A DNA stretch of 64,000 nt from Geobacteraceae bacterium (GCA_024281055.1 JAMXLF010000045.1:60250-124249); one strand, 5' to 3'; positions 17,130 to 26,330 are shown, counted from the stretch's first letter. Notes: generated by a model from the sequence alone, not told the origin. Program-made: numbers and translations.

Positions 17130-17638
17130 GTGCATCGAAGGTTCATCCATCTGCCGGGGAAAATGAGGGGGGAGCTGCGGGGGCGGCATGAGCCGCCGTC
17201 GTTCAAGTACGCTCTGTGGGGCTTTCTGAGCGGTACCGGTTCGATACTGGCGATACTCGCGGTCACCAAGATAGCAGGGTGCTCGCTCCTGATCGGGTCG
17301 TTCGGTGCGTCCGCCGTGCTCCTGTTCGGAGCTGCGGAATCGCCGCTGGCACAGCCCCGCAACCTGATCGGCGGTCATCTCGTGTCGGCGGCTGTCGCCG
17401 TGGTCGTCGTCTTCATGGGGGGCACCGGGGCATACGCCACGGCCCTGGCAGTCGGGATCGCCATCTTCCTCATGTGTCTGACGCGCACCCTCCACCCGCC
17501 CGGCGGGGCGTCCAGTGCCACGCCGGACCCTTTTTCCTCGTTCTGCCGGTGCTCTCAGGCGCCCTGATCCTCTTCGCCGTAGCGCTCTTCACCAACAACA
17601 TTGTCTACCACCGGCAGTACCCGAAGCACTGGCTGTAG
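17130..17638 (+). pseudogene. HPP family membrane protein, frameshifted
   Basis: The first frame encodes membrane segments and the family name motif HPPGGASSAT, then goes out of frame near 17525 and stops at 17567. The expected C-terminal end (FFLVLPVLSGALILFAVALF to YPKHWL) continues in another frame to 17638. Intact HPP proteins have roughly ten more residues between the HPPGG motif and the last membrane segment, so the break looks like a small out-of-frame deletion rather than a one-base slip. HPP proteins are small integral membrane proteins, some linked to nitrite transport. The truncated 145-residue product might still be made. Confidence 0.7.
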
Positions 17639-17664
17639 CTCTTTCCGAGCTCCCTGCTACAGCC
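17631..17664. terminator. Inverted repeat joining two convergent gene ends
   Basis: GGCTGTAGC (17631-17639) and GCTACAGCC (17656-17664) pair perfectly and include both stop codons of the convergent genes. No T-run follows, so it is only a possible transcription barrier. Confidence 0.4.
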
Positions 17665-19027
17665 CGTACTTCGCCATCTTGTAGCGCAGGGTGCCGCGGG
17701 GGATCTTGAGTATCTGGGCGGCCTGGAGGACGTTGCCGCCGGTTTTCCTGATGGCTGCCCGGATGAGCCGCATTTCGAACTGTTCGGTGGCCTCCTCGAG
17801 CCCCAGTTCCATGCCCGGCAACTCCCCGATGGCACCGGTTTCGCTGCCGCGGTGCGGGTGGCCGATCTCGCGGGGAAGATGCTCGGCTTCGAGCACCGGA
17901 CCGGCGTGCATGATGCAGATCCGCTCAATCACATTCTTCAGCTCGCGGATATTGCCAGGCCAGTCGTAGGCCTCCATAAGCGCCAGGGCCCCGGCAGACA
18001 GCTCCTGGAAATTGCGGGAGAAAGCCCGGTTGTACCGCTCCAGGTAGAACGTGGCGAGGACCGGGATGTCCTCCGGCCGCTCCCGAAGGGGAGGGACCAT
18101 GATGGGGAAGACGTTCAGCCGGTAGTAGAGGTCCTTGCGGAACTGCCCCTCTTTGATCGCCTCTGCCAGGTCCCGGTTGGTGGCGGCGATTATCCGGACA
18201 TCGATGTCGATGTTCCTGGTGCCGCCGACTCTCCGGATCTTCCGCTCTTCCAGTACCCTGAGGAGCTTTACCTGCATGGCCATGTCCATCTCCCCGATCT
18301 CGTCGAGGAAGATGGTCCCCTTGTCCGCCTCTTCCAGCAGGCCGGGCTTGCGCTCCCGGGCGTCGGTGAAGGCCCCCCGCTCGTGGCCGAACAGTTCGCT
18401 TTCCAGAAGGTTCACCGGGATGGAGGCGCAGTTGATTTCGATGAAGGGGGCCTCGCTCCGCTCCGAGAGATGGTGGATCGCCTTGGCCACCAGTTCCTTG
18501 CCGGTTCCCGACTCGCCGGTGATCAGGACCGTGGAGGCCGGAAACCGGGCGATCTCCCGGATCTGGGCGATGATCTCCTGCTGGGCCCGGCTGGCCCCGA
18601 CGATCGGTACCTTCTCGAACAGCTCCAGGTCCCAGCGGCGGAAGTTGCGGACCTCCCGTTTCAGGCTCTGGGTCTGGAGGGCGAGCTTCACCACGACCCG
18701 CAGGGCGTCGGCCTTGAGCGGCTTTTTCATGTAGTGGAACGCCCCGAGTTTCAGGGCCTCCACCGCCGATTCCACCGAACCGAAGCCGGTGATGATGATC
18801 ACCAGGAGCTCCGGGTCGATCTCCTTCAGGGCCTTGAGAACCTCGATGCCATCCTCGCGGCCGAGGTTCAGGTCAAGAAGGACGAGGTCAAGGTCTTCGT
18901 CAGCCACAAGTTCGAGGGCCTCGCCGCTGCTGGCGGCGCCGAGAACCGTGTAGCCGTCGTCCCTCAGGATGCGTTCCACGTTCTCCCGGATGAAGGCCTC
19001 GTCGTCGATGATCAGAATCCGTTCCAT
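17657..19027 (-). CDS. Sigma-54-dependent response regulator (NtrC family)
   Basis: A 456-residue protein in three parts. The receiver domain (1-120) has acidic IIDDE, phospho-acceptor Asp in LVLLDLNLG and Lys in MKKPLK. The AAA+ domain has Walker A GESGTGKE, the sigma-54 contact loop ESELFGHERGAFTDA (GAFTGA with Gly replaced by Asp), Walker B GTIFLDEIGEM and the WPGNIRELKN box. A Fis-type helix-turn-helix is at the end (NVLQAAQILKIPRGTLRYK). It activates RpoN promoters when phosphorylated. No sensor kinase is adjacent; the kinase at 22512-25001 is a possible partner. LysR lies 2 bases upstream on the same strand, so they are probably co-transcribed. Confidence 0.92.
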   Translation of the reverse strand: MERILIIDDEAFIRENVERILRDDGYTVLGAASSGEALELVADEDLDLVLLDLNLGREDGIEVLKALKEIDPELLVIIITGFGSVESAVEALKLGAFHYMKKPLKADALRVVVKLALQTQSLKREVRNFRRWDLELFEKVPIVGASRAQQEIIAQIREIARFPASTVLITGESGTGKELVAKAIHHLSERSEAPFIEINCASIPVNLLESELFGHERGAFTDARERKPGLLEEADKGTIFLDEIGEMDMAMQVKLLRVLEERKIRRVGGTRNIDIDVRIIAATNRDLAEAIKEGQFRKDLYYRLNVFPIMVPPLRERPEDIPVLATFYLERYNRAFSRNFQELSAGALALMEAYDWPGNIRELKNVIERICIMHAGPVLEAEHLPREIGHPHRGSETGAIGELPGMELGLEEATEQFEMRLIRAAIRKTGGNVLQAAQILKIPRGTLRYKMAKYGL

Positions 19028-19029
19028 GT

Positions 19030-19965
19030 CTATCCGTTCCCGTCTGCCGGGTCTCCTGTCGCGGTTTCCCTGCTGTCGTAAGCATCGATCATGAGTGTGA
19101 CAAAGGCTTGGGCTGCCGGCGAGAGTTCCCGCCCGCTCCGGGTTACCAGGAAGAAACTACGGGAAATGGTCAATCCCTTCACCCTGATCTCTGCCAGTTC
19201 CTTCCGCGCCAACTCGTTCCGTATGGATATCTCCGAAAGGAAAGCAAGTCCCATGCCGCTGAGAACGGCATGTTTCACCGCCTCGTTGCTCCCGAGAACC
19301 GCCGCAACCCTGAGCCGGTCCGGGCTGAAACCGGCCCGCGCGAGCGCCTCGCCGACGGCCTTGGCCGTGCCCGAGCCGGGCTCCCGGAGAATGAATTCCC
19401 CTTCCTCCAACTCGCCGAGCTCCACGATTCTCTTTCTGCGCCATTCATGGGACTTCCCCGCAACCAGCCGGATCTCCTCGCTGCCGAGGGGAGTGAAGTC
19501 GTATTCCTCATCGGAGAAGCGGCTTCCGACGACCCCCACCTCTACTTCCTCGCGGCCGAGGCGGTCGATGATGTCGCGGCTGTCCCCCTGGAGAAGCGTG
19601 ATCTTCAGACCGGGGAACCGCGCGCGGACCAGGGGGAGGGCGTCGGGGATCATGTAGTTCCCCGGCACGTTGCTCCCGCCGATGGTGAGGATCGTGTCCT
19701 CTATCCCCTTAAAGCGGTTCATCGCCCGCCCGATTTCGCCGGTCGCGGCGAGTACCCGTCGGGCATGCTCGAGGAGGATGCTCCCTCCCGGGGTGAGGAG
19801 TGCCCCCCGCCCGGTCCGGTCCAGGAGCCGCACGCCCAGTTCCTGCTCCAGGGCCGAGATGTGCTGGCTCACCGTCGACTGGGTGATGAAGGTCGCCTCG
19901 GCCCCCCTGGAGAAGCTGCCGGTCTCGGCCACGGCGACGAAGACTTCCAGTTGCTTGAGATTCAC
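19030..19965 (-). CDS. LysR family transcriptional regulator
   Basis: A 311-residue LysR protein. The N-terminal winged helix is MNLKQLEVFVAVAETGSF with TQSTVSQHISALEQELG, and an effector-binding domain of periplasmic-binding-like fold follows (ILTIGGSNVPGNYMIPDALP). The Ser-rich effector pocket and overall length suit the CysB/CysL-like group, which often senses sulfur or selenium status; that is only a suggestion. It is divergent from the transglutaminase-like gene at 20082, and the inverted repeat between them is a likely binding site. It runs directly into the NtrC-type gene. Confidence 0.9.
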   Translation of the reverse strand: MNLKQLEVFVAVAETGSFSRGAEATFITQSTVSQHISALEQELGVRLLDRTGRGALLTPGGSILLEHARRVLAATGEIGRAMNRFKGIEDTILTIGGSNVPGNYMIPDALPLVRARFPGLKITLLQGDSRDIIDRLGREEVEVGVVGSRFSDEEYDFTPLGSEEIRLVAGKSHEWRRKRIVELGELEEGEFILREPGSGTAKAVGEALARAGFSPDRLRVAAVLGSNEAVKHAVLSGMGLAFLSEISIRNELARKELAEIRVKGLTISRSFFLVTRSGRELSPAAQAFVTLMIDAYDSRETATGDPADGNG

Positions 19966-19979
19966 GGATACTCCGATGG

Positions 19980-20003
19980 GTAATACCGATGACAGGTATT
20001 TAC
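19980..20003. promoter_or_regulatory. Inverted repeat between LysR gene and 20082 gene, candidate LysR box
   Basis: GTAATACC and GGTATTTAC form an imperfect inverted repeat spaced by 7 bases. It lies 15 bases upstream of the LysR start in the divergent intergenic region, the usual place for an autoregulatory LysR site. Confidence 0.45.
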
Positions 20004-20081
20004 TTTATTAAAATTATCAATTTGACGGGGAGGTGTCAATCGGATAAATGGTTTAGGTGATCATGTAACGAGGGGGGATCG

Positions 20082-21098
20082 ATGAAGAAGCTGTTCCTGA
20101 TGCTGGCATTTCTTGCGACGGGTTCTGTCGCCATGCACTCCGCCTGGGCCGGGAGCCGGTCCGGGGTCGTCACTATCGCGTTCGACCTTTCGAAGCAGGC
20201 GGGCGGCAAAGAAACCCGGCTCTGGATTCCCTATCCGGTTTCCGACGCCGACCAGTCGATCACCGCGGTCAAGGTTACCGGCGACTTCGCCGAATCGGCG
20301 GTCTACACCGATCGCGTGAACGGCACTCCCATACTCTATGCCCGCTGGGACAAGGGGGCGACCGGCCGCAGAATGGCCCTTTCCTTCAATGCCGAGCGGC
20401 AGGAGGTGCTGAAACGGGACCTCCCTGCGGCGGAGGCCGCCTGGGACAAGCGGGACTACGCTCCTTACCTCGCCGCTACGAGCCTCGGTCCCGTGGACGG
20501 CGAGGTGAAGAAGCTCGCCGACAAAATTACCGCCGGGAAGACGACGGTGCTGGCGAAGGCACGGGCCATCTACGACTGGACCTGCGTGAACACCTACCGT
20601 GACCCGGATACCAAAGGGTGCGGCAAGGGGGACGTCTGCGCGCTCCTCGCGAAGCCCGGGGGAAAGTGCACCGACATCTCCTCAGTCTTCATCGCCCTCT
20701 GCCGGGCCACCGGTGTACCGGCGCGGGAGATCTTCGGCATTCGGCTCGGCAAGAAGGCTGTGGAGGACATCACCGCCTGGCAGCACTGCTGGGCCGAATT
20801 CTATCTCCCCGGCTACGGTTGGGTACCGGCGGATCCTGCCGATGTGCGCAAGGCGATGCTCGTCGACAAGCTTACCCTCGACAGCCCGAAGACGAAGGAG
20901 CTGCGGGAGTACTTCTGGGGCGGGATCGACCCGTACCGGATCAGGATCGCCATCGGCCGCGACCTGGTCCTCAACCCACCCCAGGCTGGCTCGCCCCTCA
21001 ACACCTTCGGTTATCCCTACGCCGAGGTGGACGGCAAGCCCCTCGACTTCTATGATCCGAAGGGGTTCACCTACACGATCACCTACCGACAGAACTGA
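20082..21098 (+). CDS. Secreted transglutaminase-like domain protein
   Basis: A 338-residue exported protein with a Sec signal peptide (MKKLFLMLAFLATGSVAMHSAWA). The transglutaminase-like core is GGKCTDISSVFIALCRATGVPA (catalytic Cys) with WQHCWAEFYLPGYGWVPADPAD (catalytic His and Asp). Proteins of this fold act as cysteine proteases or amidases on the outside of the cell; substrates are unknown. The N-terminal 130 residues form a separate beta-rich domain. AGGGGGG precedes the ATG. It is divergent from LysR, which may control it, and ends at a strong terminator. Confidence 0.88.
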   Translation: MKKLFLMLAFLATGSVAMHSAWAGSRSGVVTIAFDLSKQAGGKETRLWIPYPVSDADQSITAVKVTGDFAESAVYTDRVNGTPILYARWDKGATGRRMALSFNAERQEVLKRDLPAAEAAWDKRDYAPYLAATSLGPVDGEVKKLADKITAGKTTVLAKARAIYDWTCVNTYRDPDTKGCGKGDVCALLAKPGGKCTDISSVFIALCRATGVPAREIFGIRLGKKAVEDITAWQHCWAEFYLPGYGWVPADPADVRKAMLVDKLTLDSPKTKELREYFWGGIDPYRIRIAIGRDLVLNPPQAGSPLNTFGYPYAEVDGKPLDFYDPKGFTYTITYRQN

Positions 21099-21106
21099 AA
21101 CAAAAG

Positions 21107-21147
21107 GGGCGGGTCGCAACTCTGAAAGCGACCCGCCCTCGGTTTTC
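21107..21147. terminator. Strong terminator between convergent genes
   Basis: Perfect 11-bp stem GGGCGGGTCGC / GCGACCCGCCC with a 10-base loop, flanked by A-rich and T-rich tails, so it can work in both directions. Confidence 0.85.
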
Positions 21148-21162
21148 TTACCTTTTTTCCCA

Positions 21163-22104
21163 TTATTCACTTACCTGCAACACGATCTTTCCTCGTACGT
21201 GCCCGGCCTCGCTCTGTTCATGGGCACTGGCGGCTTCTGCCAGCGGCGGAGTGCCACTGATGTAGGACCGGAGCTGTTTTGTCTCGATCAGCGCGGCTAT
21301 CTGGCTGAGCTGTCCGGCATCGGCATGGACAAAAACCCCTTCGCCCCGTACGCCGAAGTCGCGTGCGGCCTGGGGAGTGGCGATGCCGAGCGTGGCCACG
21401 AGAACCCCTCCCTTTTTCAGCGCCTGCCACGAACGCTGTTGGGTATCGCCGCCGATCGTGTCGAGGACGACATCGACGCCGCGCACCGCCTCTTCGAAGC
21501 GGGTTGCCTGGTAGTCGATCACCCGGTCGGCGCCCAGCTCACGGGCAAAGCCGCTGTTGCGAGCGCTCGCCGTGGCGATCACCTGCGCCCCTTTCCATTT
21601 GGCGAGCTGGACGGCGAAATGTCCCACCCCGCCCGCGGCCCCGTGGATCAGGACGGTCTGTCCGGGGGTGAGGCGCGCCACGTCGAACAGCGCCTGCCAT
21701 GCGGTCAGGGCTGCTATGGGGAGGGAGGCCGCGTTAACGTGGTTGACCGCGTCGGGTTTCCGTGCCATTTCCGTCGCCCGCGCCACCGCGTACTCGGCGT
21801 AGGCGCCGTTGCGCGTGAAATCGAGCATCCCGAAGACCTCATCTCCTTCCTTGAAACCTGAGACGCCGGTTCCCATCGCAGCGACAGTCCCCGACACGTC
21901 CCATCCCGGGATGAGGGGGAGCTGGTGCTGCAGCCAATCCTTCGCGTGGCCGGCGCGTACCTTCCAGTCCAGGGGGTTGACCCCGGCGGCGGCGACCCGG
22001 ATCAGCAGCTCATCGGCCGCTGCCTCCGGCCGTGGCGCATCCTCGAGGACAAGGACCTCCGGTCCGCCGTATGTGTGAAACCGTATCGCTTTCATGGTTG
22101 CCAT
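21163..22104 (-). CDS. Zinc-type alcohol dehydrogenase-like NADP-dependent quinone oxidoreductase
   Basis: A 313-residue MDR-superfamily oxidoreductase: FHTYGGPEVLVLEDAPRP at the N-terminus, GWDVSGTVAAMG, and the NADPH-binding GAAGGVGHFAVQLAKWKGA. No structural or catalytic zinc Cys cluster is seen, which fits the quinone oxidoreductase (QOR) branch. These reduce quinones or enones in the cytoplasm. The start at MATMKAI has GGAGA eight bases upstream; a second Met three codons later is possible. It is separated from the small zinc-ribbon gene behind it by a terminator. Confidence 0.88.
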   Translation of the reverse strand: MATMKAIRFHTYGGPEVLVLEDAPRPEAAADELLIRVAAAGVNPLDWKVRAGHAKDWLQHQLPLIPGWDVSGTVAAMGTGVSGFKEGDEVFGMLDFTRNGAYAEYAVARATEMARKPDAVNHVNAASLPIAALTAWQALFDVARLTPGQTVLIHGAAGGVGHFAVQLAKWKGAQVIATASARNSGFARELGADRVIDYQATRFEEAVRGVDVVLDTIGGDTQQRSWQALKKGGVLVATLGIATPQAARDFGVRGEGVFVHADAGQLSQIAALIETKQLRSYISGTPPLAEAASAHEQSEAGHVRGKIVLQVSE

Positions 22105-22160
22105 GGTATCTTCTCCTTCCGATGCGCAGCCTTCGGAAATTGCTGCGTTCACAGGATGCA

Positions 22161-22186
22161 AAAAAGCCCGGATGGACCGGGCTTTT
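22161..22186. terminator. Terminator of the 59-residue zinc-ribbon gene
   Basis: AAAAGCCCGG / CCGGGCTTTT with a 5-base loop. The plus-strand A-run gives U's on the minus-strand transcript, directly behind the small gene's stop codon. Confidence 0.8.
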
Positions 22187-22191
22187 ACCGT

Positions 22192-22371
22192 TTATTTTCG
22201 ACCTTTCTGCGGGATGCCGCCTTCGCGAAATTCTACCGGATCGCACACGCTGTCACTGTCGAAGGCCTTTGCACCACACGAGCCGCAATAGACCGTCGGT
22301 TTCGCCGAAAGTGCTTCTGCCTGTGCACTGTCGTCAATGGTGCACAGCTTGTCGTAAATTCTGCCACTCAT
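22192..22371 (-). CDS. Small zinc-ribbon-like protein, 59 residues
   Basis: A frame of 59 codons reads MSGRIYDKLCTIDD, then AKPTVYCGSCGAKAFDSDSVCDPVEF and ends QKGRK. The pattern CxxC (Cys29, Cys32) plus Cys43 looks like a metal-binding knuckle. A G-rich ribosome site (AAGGGGGTGGGGG) precedes the ATG, and a perfect terminator follows 6 bases after the stop, so the frame is bounded by its own signals on both sides. This is why I call it a gene despite its size. The function is unknown. Confidence 0.72.
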   Translation of the reverse strand: MSGRIYDKLCTIDDSAQAEALSAKPTVYCGSCGAKAFDSDSVCDPVEFREGGIPQKGRK

Positions 22372-22511
22372 ACCCCCACCCCCTTCGCTGACAATAATTC
22401 TTCATGCTTAAATTACACCACAACTCGCACAAAAATGAAAGCGAAAATTATTTTCAAAATATAAATTATATTTTGCTGCTCAAAGGATGAAGTGTGTTTG
22501 CGAATGCCCGG

Positions 22512-25001
22512 CTACTCAGCCTGCAGCGCCAGGGCGATGGTGAAGGTGGTTCCCTTGCCGGGCTCGCTCTCGACGCTGATCCGGCCGTGGTGTTCCTCGA
22601 CGATCCGCTGGGTGATGGAGAGGCCGAGGCCGGTACCGCTCCCCTTGCGGGTGAAGAAGGGCTCGAAGATGAGGGGGAGGTCGGCGGCGTCGATGCCAGG
22701 GCCGTTGTCGCCGATGGTGAGGGTGGCCGTGTCGCCGGCAATCGCGGTGGCGACTTCGATGGCGCCCCCTGCGGGGAGCGCTTCGAGGGCGTTCTTGACG
22801 AGGTTCAGGAGCGCCTGCTTCACCTTCTCCACGTCGAACCGGAACGGCGGGACCGGTCCCGGGACGAAGCGGAGCGCGACCCCCTGGCGTTCGCACTCGC
22901 GATGGAGGAGGAGCAGGGTCTCCTGGGCGACCCGGTTGAGGTCCGCCTCGCGGAACTGGACCCGGGGCGGAGAGGCGAAGTTGAGGAGTGCCGAGATGAG
23001 CCGTTCCACCCGCTCGATCTCGGCGAGCGCCTTCCCCATCATGGCCTGGCACTCCGGGTCGAGGGGTGCCCGGTCGTGGAGGTCGTCGAGGAGGAGCGAC
23101 ACGCCGGTCAGGGGGTTGCGTACCTCGTGGGCGATGCCGGCGGAGAGCTTGCCAAGGGAGGCGAGCCGGTCCATGCGGGTCATCTCCTCGCGCATCCGCT
23201 CCCGCACCGTTTCGTCCCGCATGGTGACGGTGATTCCCCGGTCAGGTCCCTCGCCGATGGGGAAGAATCCCACCTCGAAGTAGCGCGATTCTCCGTCCCG
23301 CTCGATTGACAGCGGTTCGCGGCCATACTCTTTCGTCCCGGCGAGGACCGCCGCTGTCCAATCGGCCATGGTGCCCCACTCTCCGAGAATGGCGTTGTAG
23401 TTTACCCCCGGTCGTGCCGTCTCGCCAAGGAGCCGGGTGCCGGTACCATTGATGGAGGTGAGGGTGCCATCGGGGGAGAGAGTGAGGATAGCGCTCGATA
23501 TACTCTCCAGGACGCTCGCCTTGAAGTTCCGCTCGTCCAGGATCTCCTGTCGTGAAGAACTGAGCTCGTCAAGGGTGTTGAGGAGGCGCTTCTGGCGACG
23601 TTCGAGCTCCTCGGCCATCTTGTTGAAGCTGCCGGCGAGCAGGCCAACCTCGTCGCGGCTTTCGATGGCGACGCGGCTGTCGTCGGCGCCGTCGGCCATC
23701 CTGCGCGCGCCTTCCGTGAGGAGTGCCAGGGGGCGGGTGATGCCGCGGGAGAGGAACCAGGCGCAGAGGATCACGAGGAGGGCCGTGGCAGTGACGATGA
23801 GTGCGCTCGTCACGACGTGTTCCCGGAGCTGCCGGTTGATGAGGGCAACGCCGGTGCGGGCAAGCTCGTGGAACTGATCTACCTGGAAGCCGATGGTGAC
23901 GGTGCCGAAGATGCCGTGGCGCCGGTAGTCGCCGGTATCATACAGGATCGGGGCGAAGGCCATCACCTTCCGCGCCCCTCCCACGTTGGTGATGTCCACG
24001 TACCCCGCCTGCCGTTCCCGCGCAAGTCTTGCCACGACCGGGTAGTTGGGGTGGATGAATCCGGCCTGGTCCAGGTTGTAGGGGATTCGGCCGCTGGCTA
24101 CGTCGGCCGGCGGGGAAGAGGCGGTGTAAGGGGGGACCTGTTTTCCCGTGGCGTCCACCCCGCGGATGTCCCAGAACTTGGGATGGGTGATGATCCACCC
24201 TTCGTCGTCGAAGATGAAGGCGTAGTTGCCGCTCTGGTAGGAGGGGAAGACCGTGGCGACGTCCTTGCCGGGAAGGATGTGCTGGGTGAACTCCATGAGG
24301 TGGCGGTGGTCGAGGGAGAGAACGGCCACCCCGGCAAACCGGCCGCCGGCGTCGAAGAGGGGGGTGGCGAAACGGATCACCCCGCGGTACTCCTTGCCGT
24401 TCAGCGCCGATTCGGGGTCGGGTGCGCCGGCCAGCTGCTCTTCCTTCGAGACGTGGAATCCGGTCAGGTGGGAGGCGTAGATCTCCCCTCGCTTCAACTG
24501 GCTGGCACGGCGGAAATACTCCTCGCTCCGGTACTCCGTGTTGGCGGGGTCGGCAACATTGCGCAGCTCGGATGGGGGAACCGTCCGGCCGTCCTTGATG
24601 ACGAAGGTCTCCCGGCCGTTTTTGTCGATGATGGCGAGGGAGGAGTAGCGGGGAATCCACTCGCGCACCTCCCGCGGGACCGGGCCGGGACCGCGCCGGT
24701 ACCAGATCTCCCCGCGGCGGCTGGCGTAGAAATCGGCGAGCACCTGCGGGGTGCGGGGGAGGGCGGCAAGGAGGCGCAGGTCCGCCTCGCAGTCGTGAAG
24801 GAAACGGGTGATCCCCTCTGCCACCTGGCCGGCCCGCTGCTTGAGGCTCTCCGAGGCCTGAACGTCGGCTGCGCGGGCGATCCGCTCGGCGAGCTTTCCC
24901 CGCACCTCCCCCAGGTTGAGAAAGAGGATAAAGGAAGAGGCGAGGAGCGGCAGGAGTGAGAGGAGGAGCATTGCCACGAGGATTTTCTTGAAAAGGGTCA
25001 T
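22512..25001 (-). CDS. Membrane sensor histidine kinase (Cache-HAMP-PAS-HisKA)
   Basis: An 829-residue kinase. A first membrane span is at about 8-30, followed by a large periplasmic region (about 32-385) with a dCache-like look, a second span (TSALIVTATALLVILCAWFL), HAMP, a short coiled coil (MAEELERRQKRLLNTLDELS) and a PAS-like segment (SSAILTLSPDGTLTSING). Next come HisKA with phospho-acceptor His625 in LSAGIAHEVRNPLTG, and HATPase_c with the N box LVKNALEALPAG, GDNGPGID and GTGLGLSIT. It should sense an outside ligand and phosphorylate an unlinked regulator; the NtrC-type protein at 17657 is a candidate. The ribosome site is weak, and the upstream gap is a word-repeat hairpin. Confidence 0.9.
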   Translation of the reverse strand: MTLFKKILVAMLLLSLLPLLASSFILFLNLGEVRGKLAERIARAADVQASESLKQRAGQVAEGITRFLHDCEADLRLLAALPRTPQVLADFYASRRGEIWYRRGPGPVPREVREWIPRYSSLAIIDKNGRETFVIKDGRTVPPSELRNVADPANTEYRSEEYFRRASQLKRGEIYASHLTGFHVSKEEQLAGAPDPESALNGKEYRGVIRFATPLFDAGGRFAGVAVLSLDHRHLMEFTQHILPGKDVATVFPSYQSGNYAFIFDDEGWIITHPKFWDIRGVDATGKQVPPYTASSPPADVASGRIPYNLDQAGFIHPNYPVVARLARERQAGYVDITNVGGARKVMAFAPILYDTGDYRRHGIFGTVTIGFQVDQFHELARTGVALINRQLREHVVTSALIVTATALLVILCAWFLSRGITRPLALLTEGARRMADGADDSRVAIESRDEVGLLAGSFNKMAEELERRQKRLLNTLDELSSSRQEILDERNFKASVLESISSAILTLSPDGTLTSINGTGTRLLGETARPGVNYNAILGEWGTMADWTAAVLAGTKEYGREPLSIERDGESRYFEVGFFPIGEGPDRGITVTMRDETVRERMREEMTRMDRLASLGKLSAGIAHEVRNPLTGVSLLLDDLHDRAPLDPECQAMMGKALAEIERVERLISALLNFASPPRVQFREADLNRVAQETLLLLHRECERQGVALRFVPGPVPPFRFDVEKVKQALLNLVKNALEALPAGGAIEVATAIAGDTATLTIGDNGPGIDAADLPLIFEPFFTRKGSGTGLGLSITQRIVEEHHGRISVESEPGKGTTFTIALALQAE

Positions 25002-25011
25002 AAAAAAACCT

Positions 25012-25087
25012 GTTCAACGTTCGATGTTCGATGTTCAACGTTTAAAACCATAGAACCTCGCACTTCGAACTTTGAACTTTGAACATT
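25012..25087. repeat. Word-repeat hairpin (GTTCGATGTTCAACG words)
   Basis: Left arm with GTTCAACGTTCGATGTTCGA and a further copy; right arm TTCGAACTTTGAACTTTGAA. The arms are largely complementary and made of 7-8 base words. It occupies nearly all of the gap between the MFS gene and the kinase gene. Confidence 0.65.
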
Positions 25088-26330
25088 ATTTCTTGCCTCC
25101 CGCCATGCGGCTGCTCTCCGGACATCTGCGCAGGAGGTACATGAAGACCGGGCCGCCGAGGCCGCCGAGGCCGGCGGTCGCGAAGGCGATGCCCCAGTCG
25201 CCGCTCACCCCTGGGATCGGCTCCCAGCCCCGGCAGAGGTCGAGTGCCCAGCCGAAGACCGTGGGGGAGACCATGCCGAGGGAGTAACCGACCAGCGACT
25301 GCATCCCCATGGCGGTCCCCAGGTAGCCGGGGACCACGAGCTCGGTGAGGCCGGTGGAGAAGACCGGCGACTCGGCGACGATCAAGTAGCCGTAGACGAG
25401 TCCGATGGCCAGGAGGAGATAGGGGTTGATGCCGGCGAGCCAGCCGAAGGAAAATGAGAAGAGGGTGCTGCCGAGCATGACGAGGGTGACGGTCCTGGTC
25501 CGGCCGAGCCGGTCGGAGAGGGTGCCGGTGATAGCAGTGGAAAAGGTGCCGATCCCGACGATGAGCGCTGCCGCGGTCGCCGCCCAGCCGGTCGCCATGC
25601 CGCGCGCTGTACCCTGTCTTACCAGGACGGCGGTGAAGAACGAGGCGAGCCAGTTGCGCATGCCGTACATCTCCCACATGTGGGCTCCGTAGCCGAGGAT
25701 CATGAGGAAGGCGGGACGGTTCCTGACTATTTCCGACCTGAACCCGGCGGCGGCCTTCTCGTGGACCATCGGCCGGTATCCCCGGAAGACCGCGAGCGCA
25801 AGGAGGATGCCGCAGAGGACCCCTGCAGAATCCCAGAGGAAGGCCCCTCGCCAGCCGGCAAAGGAGGTGATGGCGCCGGTCACCGCCAGGGAAAGGGAGG
25901 CGCCGAGGACGAGGGACCCCACGTAGATGCCGATCGCACGGCCCCGCTCGTGGGGGAGGAACTTCTCTGCCACCACTTTCAGCCCCGGCATGTAGGTCCC
26001 ACCCATGCCGATGCCGGTCAATCCCCGCAGGATGAGGGCGGTGGTGTAGTTGTGGGCGAGCAGGGCGAACAGGAGATTGGCAGCTCCCGACCAGCAGGCG
26101 GAGATGATAAATATCCGCCTGGTGTCAAACCGGTCGGTGAGGGCGCTCAGCACCACGGCCGAGGCGATGTAGCCCAACTGGTAGACAGAGATGAGCGTGC
26201 CGGCCTGGGTGTTGTTCAGCCCCCATTCGCGGCTGAGGAGGGGGAGGATCGCCGAGGTGTTCATGAACACCAGCATGATGAAAAGTTGGGCCAGGCAGAG
26301 GAGGAGGAGCCAGCGGGTCTTATCGGTCAT
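25086..26330 (-). CDS. MFS transporter
   Basis: A 414-residue major facilitator protein with about twelve hydrophobic segments and the MFS loop motif between spans 2 and 3 (SALTDRFDTRR) and its second-half copy (GTLSDRLGRTRT). GLTGIGMGGTYMPGLKVVAEKFLPHERGRA matches the span 4-5 region of the sugar-phosphate/nitrate-type branch. The substrate is unknown. It probably heads a transcript with the sensor kinase (84-base gap on the same strand). Its leader contains the GEMM-type riboswitch and terminator at 26477-26599, so its expression may follow cyclic dinucleotide level. Confidence 0.88.
   Translation of the reverse strand: MTDKTRWLLLLCLAQLFIMLVFMNTSAILPLLSREWGLNNTQAGTLISVYQLGYIASAVVLSALTDRFDTRRIFIISACWSGAANLLFALLAHNYTTALILRGLTGIGMGGTYMPGLKVVAEKFLPHERGRAIGIYVGSLVLGASLSLAVTGAITSFAGWRGAFLWDSAGVLCGILLALAVFRGYRPMVHEKAAAGFRSEIVRNRPAFLMILGYGAHMWEMYGMRNWLASFFTAVLVRQGTARGMATGWAATAAALIVGIGTFSTAITGTLSDRLGRTRTVTLVMLGSTLFSFSFGWLAGINPYLLLAIGLVYGYLIVAESPVFSTGLTELVVPGYLGTAMGMQSLVGYSLGMVSPTVFGWALDLCRGWEPIPGVSGDWGIAFATAGLGGLGGPVFMYLLRRCPESSRMAGGKK

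Noticed and set aside
17852..19081. 409-codon frame opposite the NtrC-type regulator
   Set aside because: Shadow of a gene with all AAA+ motifs on the minus strand.
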